DNA of 15,758 nucleotides from an uncultured Clostridia bacterium (GCA_946002045.1 CAMFYM010000022.1:1-15758), one strand, 5' to 3'. Positions 8,079-15,022 are shown, numbered from the stretch's first letter. The notes: generated by a model from the letters alone, not told the origin. Numbers and translations are program-made.

Positions 8079-8106
8079 AAAAAAATCGCCTCAAAAAATG
8101 AGGCGA
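8079..8106 (-). terminator. Regulated terminator of the pheS T-box
   Basis: On the minus strand the stem TCGCCTCA/TGAGGCGA (8086-8106, 5-nt loop) is followed by seven T (8079-8085). It ends 20 nt before the pheS ATG and lies directly after the T-box antiterminator sequence, as expected for transcription attenuation. Confidence 0.93.
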
Positions 8107-8309
8107 ATAATATCCGTGGTACCACTCAAATTACAGTGAACTTCACTGTCACTCAATGCTTTAACGCAGCCATACGCCCTACTTACTTACTCGCAGGGAA
8201 CTCCCAGACTGAAATTCATTTTTGCACCGATATATGCTCCCACCAAACGCATACTCTCTGAAAATCATAATGCAAAACTACTTACATCTGTTCCTAGTCA
8301 TTACATATT
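8079..8309 (-). ncRNA. T-box leader (tRNA-Phe sensing) of pheST
   Basis: The untranslated leader between the pheS promoter and start codon is a T-box riboswitch, which lets uncharged tRNA-Phe prevent early termination. The conserved T-box core reads TGAGTGGTACCACGG at 8114-8128 on the minus strand; its UGGU bulge suits a tRNA with discriminator A, such as tRNA-Phe. Stem I opens with GGAAC near 8291-8295 pairing with GTTCC near 8198-8202. The specifier loop GAATTTCAG presents the Phe codon TTC at 8211-8213. A terminator hairpin follows the T-box. Together with the divergent promoters this occupies the 380-nt gap between pheS and ireB. Confidence 0.95.
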
Positions 8310-8315
8310 GTACTG

Positions 8316-8345
8316 ATTATAAACCACAAGGCAGTATTAAGTCAA
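8316..8345 (-). promoter_or_regulatory. Sigma-A promoter of pheST
   Basis: On the minus strand: TTGACT (8340-8345), 18-nt spacer, TATAAT (8316-8321). This is a strong match and puts the transcript start near 8309, just before stem I of the T-box. Confidence 0.85.
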
Positions 8346-8374
8346 GTATTTTACTAATATATTTAAAAAAGGTA

Positions 8375-8403
8375 TTGTATTTTTGCAAAGAATTGTATAT
8401 AAT
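8375..8403 (+). promoter_or_regulatory. Sigma-A promoter of the ireB operon
   Basis: TTGTAT (8375-8380), 17-nt spacer, TATAAT (8398-8403). It is divergent from the pheST promoter, with about 30 bp between the two -35 elements. The transcript would start near 8410 and reach the ribosome binding site GGGAGGTG at 8423. Confidence 0.78.
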
Positions 8404-8438
8404 TACCTTGTAATGCTTTACAGGGAGGTGACTTTACC

Positions 8439-8681
8439 TTGTCAGATAAAACAATGACTTTCAAAATCGGTGATGAAAAAGAAGATATTATGAAGGAGAC
8501 CTTAACAGAGGTTTTTGATGCTTTGCAGGAAAAGGGCTATAATCCGATTAACCAAATAGTAGGATACCTTTTGTCTGAGGACCCAACATACATCACCACT
8601 CATAATAATGCCAGAAGTCTTATTAGGCGAATTGACCGTGATGAGCTTATGGCTGCAATGGTAAAGTCTTATCTCGACTGA
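8439..8681 (+). CDS. ireB: IreB family regulatory phosphoprotein (UPF0297)
   Basis: This 80-aa protein matches the UPF0297/IreB family over its whole length, with the signature GYNPINQIVGYLLSEDPTYIT followed by NNARSLIRRIDRDEL. In Enterococcus IreB is a small cytoplasmic substrate of the PASTA-domain Ser/Thr kinase IreK and affects cephalosporin tolerance; the phosphorylated residues there are N-terminal threonines. Threonines at residues 5 and 7 here could play that part, which is inference. GGGAGGTG at 8423-8430 fits a TTG start at 8439-8441; the next ATG (8454) would be too far from it and would lose both threonines. The family is often followed by ruvX and a DUF1292 gene, but neither is here. 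Confidence 0.95.
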   Translation: MSDKTMTFKIGDEKEDIMKETLTEVFDALQEKGYNPINQIVGYLLSEDPTYITTHNNARSLIRRIDRDELMAAMVKSYLD

Positions 8682-8707
8682 TAATTAACAAAAAAGGAGG
8701 GCTATCT

Positions 8708-8998
8708 TTGGCAGAAGACAATAAGGAAAAATTCCTTGAATACAAAGGTAAGCCTTTGGTAAGATGCGGTAAAACAATTTACTACGGCAATATGAGTGAC
8801 CCGTATGTAATTTGCCTTAATGTTCAAAGTGAAGAGGAAATTAAGGATTTGAAGATTTCGGGCAAGGTTTTAATTCAACTTATTAACACTGACCCTGATG
8901 TATCACCAAAGGAAAAAATAGTTAAAAAGAGCGAAAAGACAGGTCTTTTCAACGCACTTGATTTAGGAGCTGTTTGGCTGGAGCGTGCGTTAAAGTAA
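8708..8998 (+). CDS. Conserved 96-aa protein of unknown function, ireB operon
   Basis: I do not recognise a named family, although the sequence looks like a conserved clostridial hypothetical protein. It is soluble, with no signal peptide or membrane segment, and looks like a small alpha/beta fold. Strong-looking conserved stretches are YKGKPLVRCGKTIYYGNMSD and NTDPDVSPKEKIVKKSEK, followed by a C-terminal helix (LFNALDLGAVWLERALK). The start is TTG at 8708-8710, eight bases after AAAAAGGAGG. It lies 26 nt after ireB and is clearly co-transcribed, so a role connected with IreB or general growth control is possible but unproven. Its stop codon is followed by an A-tract and then the first of the two twin terminator hairpins. 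Confidence 0.85.
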   Translation: MAEDNKEKFLEYKGKPLVRCGKTIYYGNMSDPYVICLNVQSEEEIKDLKISGKVLIQLINTDPDVSPKEKIVKKSEKTGLFNALDLGAVWLERALK

Positions 8999-9003
8999 AA
9001 AAG

Positions 9004-9029
9004 TGAGAGGTGTTGATTTACACCTCTCA
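9004..9029. terminator. Left twin terminator hairpin (functional-looking for minus strand only)
   Basis: TGAGAGGTGT and its complement ACACCTCTCA enclose the loop TGATTT. On the minus strand the hairpin is followed by six T (the A-tract 8997-9002), making an intrinsic terminator for transcripts arriving from the lacZ operon. On the plus strand it is followed directly by the repeat end TTAGACTGTCG with no U-tract. Confidence 0.8.
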
Positions 9030-9030
9030 T

Positions 9031-9373
9031 TAGACTGTCGATAAAGTGGTCTGAACCGTGTCAAAGTGTAACACGGTTTAAAAATTTAGTAAGACAGAAT
9101 ATACTTTAATTATGATAAAAACTATATCAATCAGCATTATGAAAGGCGACTTGGACATCGAATCCAAGTCGCCTTTTGGCACTTTCCGTTTTTTGCTCGG
9201 GGGCAATCAGGGCTCCCAACAAACTTTAGTTTGTTGGGAAGAGGAGAAACATATGAAGCATATTTACAAAACTCTGTTTTGTTCTATGCGTAATATGTTT
9301 GGACGATGTACGGCTCCCACTCGCAAGAAAACGAAATTCAGCTCCATTTCTCGAAGTCTGCCAGCGTGTAGAA
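9031..9373 (-). repeat. Dispersed non-coding repeat, copy 2 (inverted relative to copy 1)
   Basis: Read on the minus strand, 9316-9373 is identical over 58 nt to the start of copy 1. The central block with the 14-bp hairpin (AAAGGCGACTTGGA arms) also matches, and the final 28 or so bases end in CGACAGTCTA as in copy 1. It is about 93 nt longer because of an extra apical segment at 9219-9311. The AACCGTGT/ACACGGTT stem at 9053-9077 is more perfect than its counterpart in copy 1. No transposase or other credible gene is inside. With the twin hairpins and the end hairpin at 9361-9403 it fills the 428-nt gap between convergent genes. Confidence 0.85.
9211..9319 (-). other. Copy-specific structured segment with 8-bp direct repeats
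   Basis: GGCTCCCA occurs at 9211-9218 and 9312-9319, bracketing 93 nt absent from copy 1. The segment contains a near-perfect palindrome at 9215-9238 (11-bp arms of CCCAACAAACT around TT) and a long imperfect hairpin at 9247-9300 (AAACATAT, GCATA and CAAAAC pairing with GTTTTG, TATGC and ATATGTTT around the loop TCT). It could be a nested small insertion with an 8-bp target duplication, or an original part lost in copy 1. Confidence 0.6.
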
Positions 9374-9403
9374 ATCTGTAATTAGACTTTTTCTACACGC
9401 TGG
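9361..9403. repeat. Inverted repeat at the outer edge of repeat copy 2
   Basis: CCAGCGTGTAGAAA (9361-9374) and its exact complement (9390-9403) form a 14-bp stem with a 15-nt loop. Copy 1 has only one arm (4331-4343), so copy 1 may be truncated at this end, or the outer arm is specific to copy 2. The hairpin touches the right twin terminator directly. Confidence 0.7.
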
Positions 9404-9436
9404 TGAGAGGTGTGAATTCACACCTCTCATTTTTTA
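9404..9436 (+). terminator. Right twin terminator hairpin (functional-looking for plus strand only)
   Basis: TGAGAGGTGT and ACACCTCTCA enclose GAATTC, followed on the plus strand by TTTTTT (9430-9435). This is a good intrinsic terminator for plus-strand transcripts of the ireB operon. On the minus strand it is followed by CCAGCG, so there is no U-tract for the lipoprotein gene, whose TGA stop (9427-9429) lies within the stem. Confidence 0.82.
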
Positions 9437-9918
9437 TTGTTAAATTCAATTTTGTATTCTGCTAAGGGTACTGACAGACTTTTCAATGAATTATCATCAT
9501 TTTGAATTAAGGTAAAATCACCTATGGAAATTTTACCCTGATATTTATACCCACCGTCAATCTTTTTTGCGTTTAGCTCGGTGGCAGAATTGATAAAATC
9601 AAGGACTTCATATATAACTATGGCAGTGTTTGTTTTTTCAAAATTACTGCCGTCAATTTGATAAGAAAAGCTGTTATATACAAAATCAAGATTTTTTCCG
9701 TCATAAATCATAACCATATCCTTTGCATATGTAGAAAGGACGGTTACAGTTACACACCTGTCATTTTTACTTATTTTGCAATCATAAGAAAAATCCCCTG
9801 ACTTTACTGTCGCATTAGTTTCAAATGACAACGGAATTTCAGGGGTATAGCTTTTTATTTTACAGCCTGATAAAAGGAGTAATACAAGTATTAGAATAAA
9901 CGCAAGTGCTTTTTTCAA
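9427..9918 (-). CDS. Putative lipoprotein of unknown function
   Basis: This 163-aa protein begins with a lysine-led hydrophobic signal peptide ending in the lipobox LLSGC, so C19 is the probable lipidated residue and the mature protein sits on the outer face of the cytoplasmic membrane. The rest is rich in alternating beta-strand pattern (KSGDFSYDCKIS, MVMIYDGKNLDFVY, KISIGDFTLIQNDDNS) and could be a curved sheet like LolA/LppX-type proteins, but this is a guess. Start is TTG at 9916-9918, with AAGGA overlapping the stop codon of the preceding gene. The 12-nt gap makes it the last gene of the lacZ-acpS operon. I cannot assign a function. Confidence 0.85.
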   Translation of the reverse strand: MKKALAFILILVLLLLSGCKIKSYTPEIPLSFETNATVKSGDFSYDCKISKNDRCVTVTVLSTYAKDMVMIYDGKNLDFVYNSFSYQIDGSNFEKTNTAIVIYEVLDFINSATELNAKKIDGGYKYQGKISIGDFTLIQNDDNSLKSLSVPLAEYKIEFNNKK

Positions 9919-9930
9919 GGAAATCAGTCC

Positions 9931-11436
9931 TTATTCAAATTCGGACATTAAAGCACCTAAAAGATGCAGCATATCGTTAACCGTCATACCTGACTGTGAA
10001 AGCTCAGCTGCTGCAATATCACCACACATACCGTGAATAAAAACGGCAGATTTTGCAGCCTCAATGGGAGCAATTCCCTGTGCAAGAAATGAGCCAATCA
10101 TACCTGTCAGCATATCGCCTGTGCCACCCATTGCCATACCTGCATTGCCGTTAGTATTAACAAAAACATCTGTGCCGTCTGTAACAACGGTGTTTGCACC
10201 CTTTAGTGCAACAATGCACTCATACTCCTTGGCAAATGCCCTTGCAACATCAATTCTGTTAGCCTGAACATAAGCAACATCCTCGTTAACAAGCCTTGCC
10301 ATTTCGGCAGGATGAGGAGTAATGATAAGTGGTGCTTTTTTGTCCTTTAATATATCTATGAAGGGGGCAACGGCATTTATTCCATCTGCATCCAAAACAA
10401 CAGGCACTTCACTTGTTTTTATTATTTGACTGACGATAACATGAATATCATCGTTATTACCTAAGCCACATCCCACTGCCACACTGTCTGCCCAATTAAG
10501 CTCTTCAAAAATATCATTGATAGCGCCCATTGAAATTGTTTTATCCTCATTTTCACACAGTGGCTTGAATAGTGGCTGAATAAGATGAGAGGTAATTACA
10601 GGATATATGGATTTAGGGAAGGCACATTTAAGCAGACCTACACCTGTTTTTAATGCAGATAAGGCACTGATAACTGCTGCACCGGGCATAAGATATGAGC
10701 CACAAATATTAAGCTGTCTGCCAAAGGTACCCTTATGTGAATTTTTATCCCTTTTGGCAAAATTACTTTTTACATCTGCCTTTGTGATTGTTTGTGGATA
10801 ACCACTGTCATAGCAATCCTCGGGAATACCGATATTAACAGTAACCACCTTGCCACAGTATGCATTTGCCGGTGGCAAAATATGGGCATATTTTAATGTA
10901 GAAATGGCAATAGTCATATCTGCCTTAACGGCATTAACCACCTGACCTGTTGTGGCATCCGTTCCACTGGGAGTGTCAATGCTGATAACGACTGCATTTG
11001 AATTATTAACAGCGTCAAACACCTTGTCGAATGGAGATTTCGGAGCACCGTGAAATCCGATACCGAAAATGCAATCAACAATAATATCGCAATCAAAATC
11101 GTATTCTGTAAAGAAATAATCCTTAACGCCGTTTGATACTGCTTGGTCAAAATACATTTTAGGCTCAGGCAATTCAGGTGCTGCATCTGCAAGAACAATA
11201 CTTGCATCAACGCCCATTTTTACAAGAAGATTTGCAATAACAAATCCGTCACCTGCGTTCTTACCATTGCCACAAAGGACGCAGATTTTTTTATTCTCAA
11301 TATCATCGCCATAGTGCTTAAGTATCTTTTTAAAACAGGCTGTACCGGCACAGAGCATTAAGCCCTCCTCTGTAAATCCGTTTTTGAAGGCTATTTCCTC
11401 TACCTGTCTTATTTGCTTTGCAGTAAGTATTCTCAT
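9931..11436 (-). CDS. nnr: Bifunctional NAD(P)H-hydrate epimerase / ADP-dependent dehydratase
   Basis: This 501-aa metabolite-repair enzyme converts damaged NAD(P)H hydrates back to NAD(P)H. The N-terminal epimerase (YjeF-N, about 1-215) shows GNGKNAGDG (56-64), D122 in DCIFGIG and DTPSGTDATTG. The C-terminal dehydratase (carbohydrate-kinase-like, about 225-501) shows KGTFGRQLNICGS, DADG (349-352), TPHPAEMARL (373-382), KGANTVV and the nucleotide-binding GGTGDMLTG (437-445). Both halves look intact, as in E. coli Nnr. I prefer the ATG at 11434-11436, with GGTGAT just upstream; a TTG four codons earlier would overlap the acpS stop. It follows acpS after 5 nt, a pairing common in bacteria. Confidence 0.96.
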   Translation of the reverse strand: MRILTAKQIRQVEEIAFKNGFTEEGLMLCAGTACFKKILKHYGDDIENKKICVLCGNGKNAGDGFVIANLLVKMGVDASIVLADAAPELPEPKMYFDQAVSNGVKDYFFTEYDFDCDIIVDCIFGIGFHGAPKSPFDKVFDAVNNSNAVVISIDTPSGTDATTGQVVNAVKADMTIAISTLKYAHILPPANAYCGKVVTVNIGIPEDCYDSGYPQTITKADVKSNFAKRDKNSHKGTFGRQLNICGSYLMPGAAVISALSALKTGVGLLKCAFPKSIYPVITSHLIQPLFKPLCENEDKTISMGAINDIFEELNWADSVAVGCGLGNNDDIHVIVSQIIKTSEVPVVLDADGINAVAPFIDILKDKKAPLIITPHPAEMARLVNEDVAYVQANRIDVARAFAKEYECIVALKGANTVVTDGTDVFVNTNGNAGMAMGGTGDMLTGMIGSFLAQGIAPIEAAKSAVFIHGMCGDIAAAELSQSGMTVNDMLHLLGALMSEFE

Positions 11437-11441
11437 ATAAA

Positions 11442-11753
11442 TCACCAAATTATTACTGTTGAAACAGCATAGTCCCCGTCGTGAGAAATTGACACATCAC
11501 AATTTGAAGCACCGTTAATATACGGCTTTCCTTTTTCGTCGTGGAGCACCTCCACCTGAGTTAAAGGAAGCTGTATGCCTGTGCCAAGTGCTTTAAAATA
11601 AGCCTCCTTACAGGCAAATATCCCTGCCCAGCTTTGTGCCGATTTGCAATACTCCTTCTCCTTTTCGGTAAACACCCTGTTTAAAAACGAGTTGCTCTCT
11701 ATGCTTTTTTCAATCCTTGATATTTGAACAATATCCACTCCGATTTTATACAT
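11442..11753 (-). CDS. acpS: Holo-[acyl-carrier-protein] synthase
   Basis: This 103-aa enzyme attaches the 4'-phosphopantetheine of CoA to apo-ACP, which fatty acid synthesis requires. Family signatures are GVDIV with the metal ligand D7, the helix FACKEAYFKALGTGI with E50 as second metal ligand, and SISHDGDYA (H91). It is somewhat shorter than the usual 115-125 residues, with less sequence between KGKPY and VSISH, but no key residue is missing. The ATG at 11751-11753 uses AGGA within the last codons of lacZ, and the lacZ stop is only 5 nt away, so acpS depends at least partly on lacZ transcription and possibly on translational coupling. Confidence 0.96.
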   Translation of the reverse strand: MYKIGVDIVQISRIEKSIESNSFLNRVFTEKEKEYCKSAQSWAGIFACKEAYFKALGTGIQLPLTQVEVLHDEKGKPYINGASNCDVSISHDGDYAVSTVIIW

Positions 11754-11758
11754 AAAAA

Positions 11759-14758
11759 CTATCCTATCGGTTTTATAACAAATTCAATTATTTTGCCTTT
11801 TAGCTTGTGCAGGCGATATTGCTTTGCAGGTGGTGGCCCACAAGCATTTGAGCCTGCTCCCAATATTTCTGCATCAAGGTTAACACAGGTTGTTCTGTAA
11901 ACCAAATCCTCTTTATGACCTGCTTTTGCACACTCCTGTGGAGTAAAGGGGTTAACGGAAAATGCAAAGGGCTTGCCTACTGCCTCAAATCTTAATCCCA
12001 AGCCGTCATCATTAGTAACCTGTGCAAATCTTGTTTCGCACCTAACTGCACTTTCCTGAGGCTTAATATAATTCTCCCTCATATCAAAAACAGTAGTGTC
12101 ATAAATACCTGTTAGTGCGTGCTCCTTAAAATCCGGATAATTCACATTTGGACCCAAGCCGAAATATTTAACATTGGTAAACTCTGTGGGCATTTCAAGC
12201 TGTACGCCAAAGCGTGGTGCTTTTTCAATACCCTTGCCACCAACACAGGCATATTTCACCTTAATCTCGCCGTTTTTGTAAATGGTCATATCCATATCGG
12301 CTTTAACAAAATTCTTAACGCCCGGTATTCTTACGGCTACTCTTGACGAAATCTCAACACAGCTGTCCGTTACGGAATATTTGCACCTGCTTACAGAGGT
12401 AGATTGACTGTCCAATCTGCAAGCACTCCACAATCTGTTGATATTCATATCGTTATCAAGGGGTGCACGATAAAGCTGTAAGCCTATACCTTTAAAATCA
12501 CTAAAGGGCATTTGATTTACCATTTCGCATCCCTTATAGCAATAGGAGTCAATAAAGCCTGTTGCCCTGTTGAAAATCATTGTACCGTCCTGTAATTTTA
12601 TAAAAAGACGATTATCACTTTCCTTGACTTCAGGAGCAGATAATTCTGCAATTTCGCCCTTAAGCTGACCCTTTGCAAGACAGATTTCCTCACTTGCAAC
12701 AACAAAATCTCCGTCAGTATATTCAAACTGAATTACGGTATTTTTGTCCTTGTTATATGATATGCCATCAAGCTTAATCACCTGTGATGATTGAGGAGCA
12801 ATATCTATGTTAACAGCATCGTTGTAAATAATTTCTCCGTTTTCTAATACACGGTATTTAACAGTATATCGTGCATTTTCAAAATACTTATGATTGAAAA
12901 ATGAATAGGTGTTGTCGTCAACACGATTTGCACGAACACTACGATAGCAATTCTTCATTTGAAGGGCACCTGAATGAGGAGTCCTGTCAGGGAAAAACAA
13001 TCCGTCAACACAGAAGTTACTGTCGTGCCTCCACTCGCCATGGTCACCACCATAGGTGTATTCATATTTGCCCTTTTCGTGATACACAGCATGGTCTGCA
13101 AATTCCCAAATACAGCCACCTAAAAGGTTGTTGGCAGAATAAAAAAGCTTTACATACCTTTCAAGGTCACCGGCGCCAGCACCCATTGCATGAGCATATT
13201 CGCATAGGTAAAATGGCTTTTTATAGAATCTTAACGGCAATCCCCAACCCTTTCCGATAAGCTCTACCACATTTGGAAAGGCATACATTATTGACGCAAC
13301 ATCATATGCCCAACGCCTTGTTCTGCACACAGCCTCGTAATGAATTGGTATATCCGTTAAGCCTTTAAGCCTGTCATAGCAAATATCCTGACAATTATAT
13401 CCACCTGCTTCGTTACCAAGTGACCACATTGTAATTGAGGGATGATTTTTGTCCCTTTCATACATACGATATACTCTGTCCCAATAATGATTTGCCCATT
13501 TTTTATCATGGCTTAAGCCATTGATTTTATGTAGCTCGTTCATACCGTGAGTTTCAATATCAGCCTCGTCAACAACATAGATACCGTATTCATCGCATAA
13601 ATCAAGGAATGTTGGGTCGGGAGGATAATGAGATGTGCGAACACAATTACAGTTATACTGCTTCATTATGCTAATATCCTGCTCCATATCATCAACAGTC
13701 ATTACATATCCTGTTTTAGGGTTAGTATCATGATGATTTACACCTAAAAGCTTTATTGGCTGATTATTGAAATAAAAGACATTCCCAACTATTTCAATAA
13801 ATTTAAATCCTATATTTTTTCTAACAACCTCTAATACCTCGTCGCCCTTTGAAAGAACGAGAATTAAGTCATATAAGTAAGGACATTCAGCCGACCACTG
13901 TTGAACATCAAGAATACCCATATCAATGCACTGAAGCATATTCGGTGACTGATTAACAGACACAGATGCAACAAGCTGACAGTCATCATAAAGAAATGCA
14001 GTTAGCTCGCATTTTTCGGTAAGCTTAAGCGAAGGCTTAATTTTTAGGCTATATTCTGCGTTTTTACCTGCTACAACACAGGATGTATCAACACAAAAAT
14101 CATAAATTGAATTGTTCCCTGTTTGATACAAAAGCACATCACGGAAAATTCCGTTACACCTGAACATATCCTGACACTCAAGATATGTGCCGTTGCACCA
14201 TTTATGCACAAGGACGACTATTTCATTTTCGCCGTTAACAATAAAATCATTCAGCTCAAATTGCGCTGTGTTATGACTTCCCTCGCTGTATCCCACATAT
14301 TGACCGTTACAAAAAAGGTCAAGTGAGCCTGCAACGCCTAAAAAGCAGATTGTATAATTTTTATCGGTATCGTCAATGCTGACAAGCCTTCTATACACAC
14401 CGGCAGGACAATCCTCCGGAATAAACGGAGGGTTAGCCTTAAACTGATAGCGAATATTAACATAATACGGTGGCTCATAGCCTGTGTGCTGCCAGGTTGA
14501 CGGCACGGAAATTTTATCAAATCTCACCTTATCGGTATCAAAATTATCGGGTATATCGTTGCAATTACTAAAATACGCAAAGTCCCACTGACCTGAAAGG
14601 CACTGAACTCTTGATGATGAGTAACGCTCATTTCTAATATCAACTCCGTCTAACTCCTCAAAGGAGGAAAAGGGAATAAAATAAGAACGGGGATACATCA
14701 CATTATCACTGAAAATATCAAATGCTTTGTAATTATTATTTTTAAGTCGGTACTTCAT
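11759..14758 (-). CDS. lacZ: Beta-galactosidase, glycoside hydrolase family 2
   Basis: This 999-aa protein has the five-domain LacZ layout: N-terminal jelly roll, two Ig-like domains flanking a TIM barrel, and a large C-terminal beta-sandwich (Bgal_small). It hydrolyses terminal beta-galactosides such as lactose. Key residues are visible: NHHDTNP (H342-H343 region), NCVRTSHYPPDP, DIETHG (393-398 region), the acid/base E450 in SLGNEAGG and the nucleophile E520 in LCEYAHAMG. There is no signal peptide, so it is cytoplasmic and needs an uptake system not in this window. The ATG at 14756-14758 follows AAGGAGA; an upstream ORF extension to 14791 overlaps the promoter region and is rejected. It heads an operon with acpS, nnr and a lipoprotein gene. 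Confidence 0.96.
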   Translation of the reverse strand: MKYRLKNNNYKAFDIFSDNVMYPRSYFIPFSSFEELDGVDIRNERYSSSRVQCLSGQWDFAYFSNCNDIPDNFDTDKVRFDKISVPSTWQHTGYEPPYYVNIRYQFKANPPFIPEDCPAGVYRRLVSIDDTDKNYTICFLGVAGSLDLFCNGQYVGYSEGSHNTAQFELNDFIVNGENEIVVLVHKWCNGTYLECQDMFRCNGIFRDVLLYQTGNNSIYDFCVDTSCVVAGKNAEYSLKIKPSLKLTEKCELTAFLYDDCQLVASVSVNQSPNMLQCIDMGILDVQQWSAECPYLYDLILVLSKGDEVLEVVRKNIGFKFIEIVGNVFYFNNQPIKLLGVNHHDTNPKTGYVMTVDDMEQDISIMKQYNCNCVRTSHYPPDPTFLDLCDEYGIYVVDEADIETHGMNELHKINGLSHDKKWANHYWDRVYRMYERDKNHPSITMWSLGNEAGGYNCQDICYDRLKGLTDIPIHYEAVCRTRRWAYDVASIMYAFPNVVELIGKGWGLPLRFYKKPFYLCEYAHAMGAGAGDLERYVKLFYSANNLLGGCIWEFADHAVYHEKGKYEYTYGGDHGEWRHDSNFCVDGLFFPDRTPHSGALQMKNCYRSVRANRVDDNTYSFFNHKYFENARYTVKYRVLENGEIIYNDAVNIDIAPQSSQVIKLDGISYNKDKNTVIQFEYTDGDFVVASEEICLAKGQLKGEIAELSAPEVKESDNRLFIKLQDGTMIFNRATGFIDSYCYKGCEMVNQMPFSDFKGIGLQLYRAPLDNDMNINRLWSACRLDSQSTSVSRCKYSVTDSCVEISSRVAVRIPGVKNFVKADMDMTIYKNGEIKVKYACVGGKGIEKAPRFGVQLEMPTEFTNVKYFGLGPNVNYPDFKEHALTGIYDTTVFDMRENYIKPQESAVRCETRFAQVTNDDGLGLRFEAVGKPFAFSVNPFTPQECAKAGHKEDLVYRTTCVNLDAEILGAGSNACGPPPAKQYRLHKLKGKIIEFVIKPIG

Positions 14759-14799
14759 ATCAATTCTCCTTAACGGAACAACAATCATCAATCAAAGTC

Positions 14800-14828
14800 A
14801 TTATACAATAAGATAAACCTAATTGCAA
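14800..14828 (-). promoter_or_regulatory. Sigma-A promoter of the lacZ operon
   Basis: On the minus strand: TTGCAA (14823-14828), 17-nt spacer, TATAAT (14800-14805), giving a start near 14793 and a leader of about 35 nt. A short inverted repeat TAAGC/GCTTA (14838-14853) lies about 10 bp upstream of the -35. It is too short to call an operator, and I see no obvious CcpA site. Confidence 0.82.
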
Positions 14829-14906
14829 ATGAATAATTAAGCAACTGCGCTTATATAAATGTAATGGCTAATGAATAAATAATATGTAGAATTTATACTT
14901 ATGCTA

Positions 14907-14935
14907 TTGACTATTGTGCAAAATTATTATACAAT
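14907..14935 (+). promoter_or_regulatory. Sigma-A promoter of the EF-G-like gene
   Basis: TTGACT (14907-14912), 17-nt spacer, TACAAT (14930-14935). A 7-bp inverted repeat TTGTGCA (14914-14920) and TGCACAA (14937-14943) surrounds the -10 with a 16-nt gap and could be an operator. The transcript would start near 14942, leaving an 80-nt leader in which I see no riboswitch. Confidence 0.8.
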
Positions 14936-15022
14936 ATGCACAAAGGTCGGTTAATTTTAGCCAAATAATACAAACAAAATCAACAGAGTATTATTATGAC
15001 CGTTGTTAGAAAGGATTTTATT

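Noticed and set aside
8059..8094. Longer pheS start at 8094
   Set aside because: It would begin inside the T-box terminator hairpin. The strong ribosome binding site fits only the ATG at 8056-8058.
4331..9373. Composite transposon carrying pheST and ireB
   Set aside because: The inverted repeats have no transposase and the genes between are core housekeeping genes with their own T-box and promoters. Two independent insertions are simpler.
9112..9381. 89-codon open frame on the plus strand across repeat copy 2
   Set aside because: No ribosome binding site before its start, it runs through palindromes, and copy 1 has no equivalent protein. It reads as chance coding of a structured repeat.
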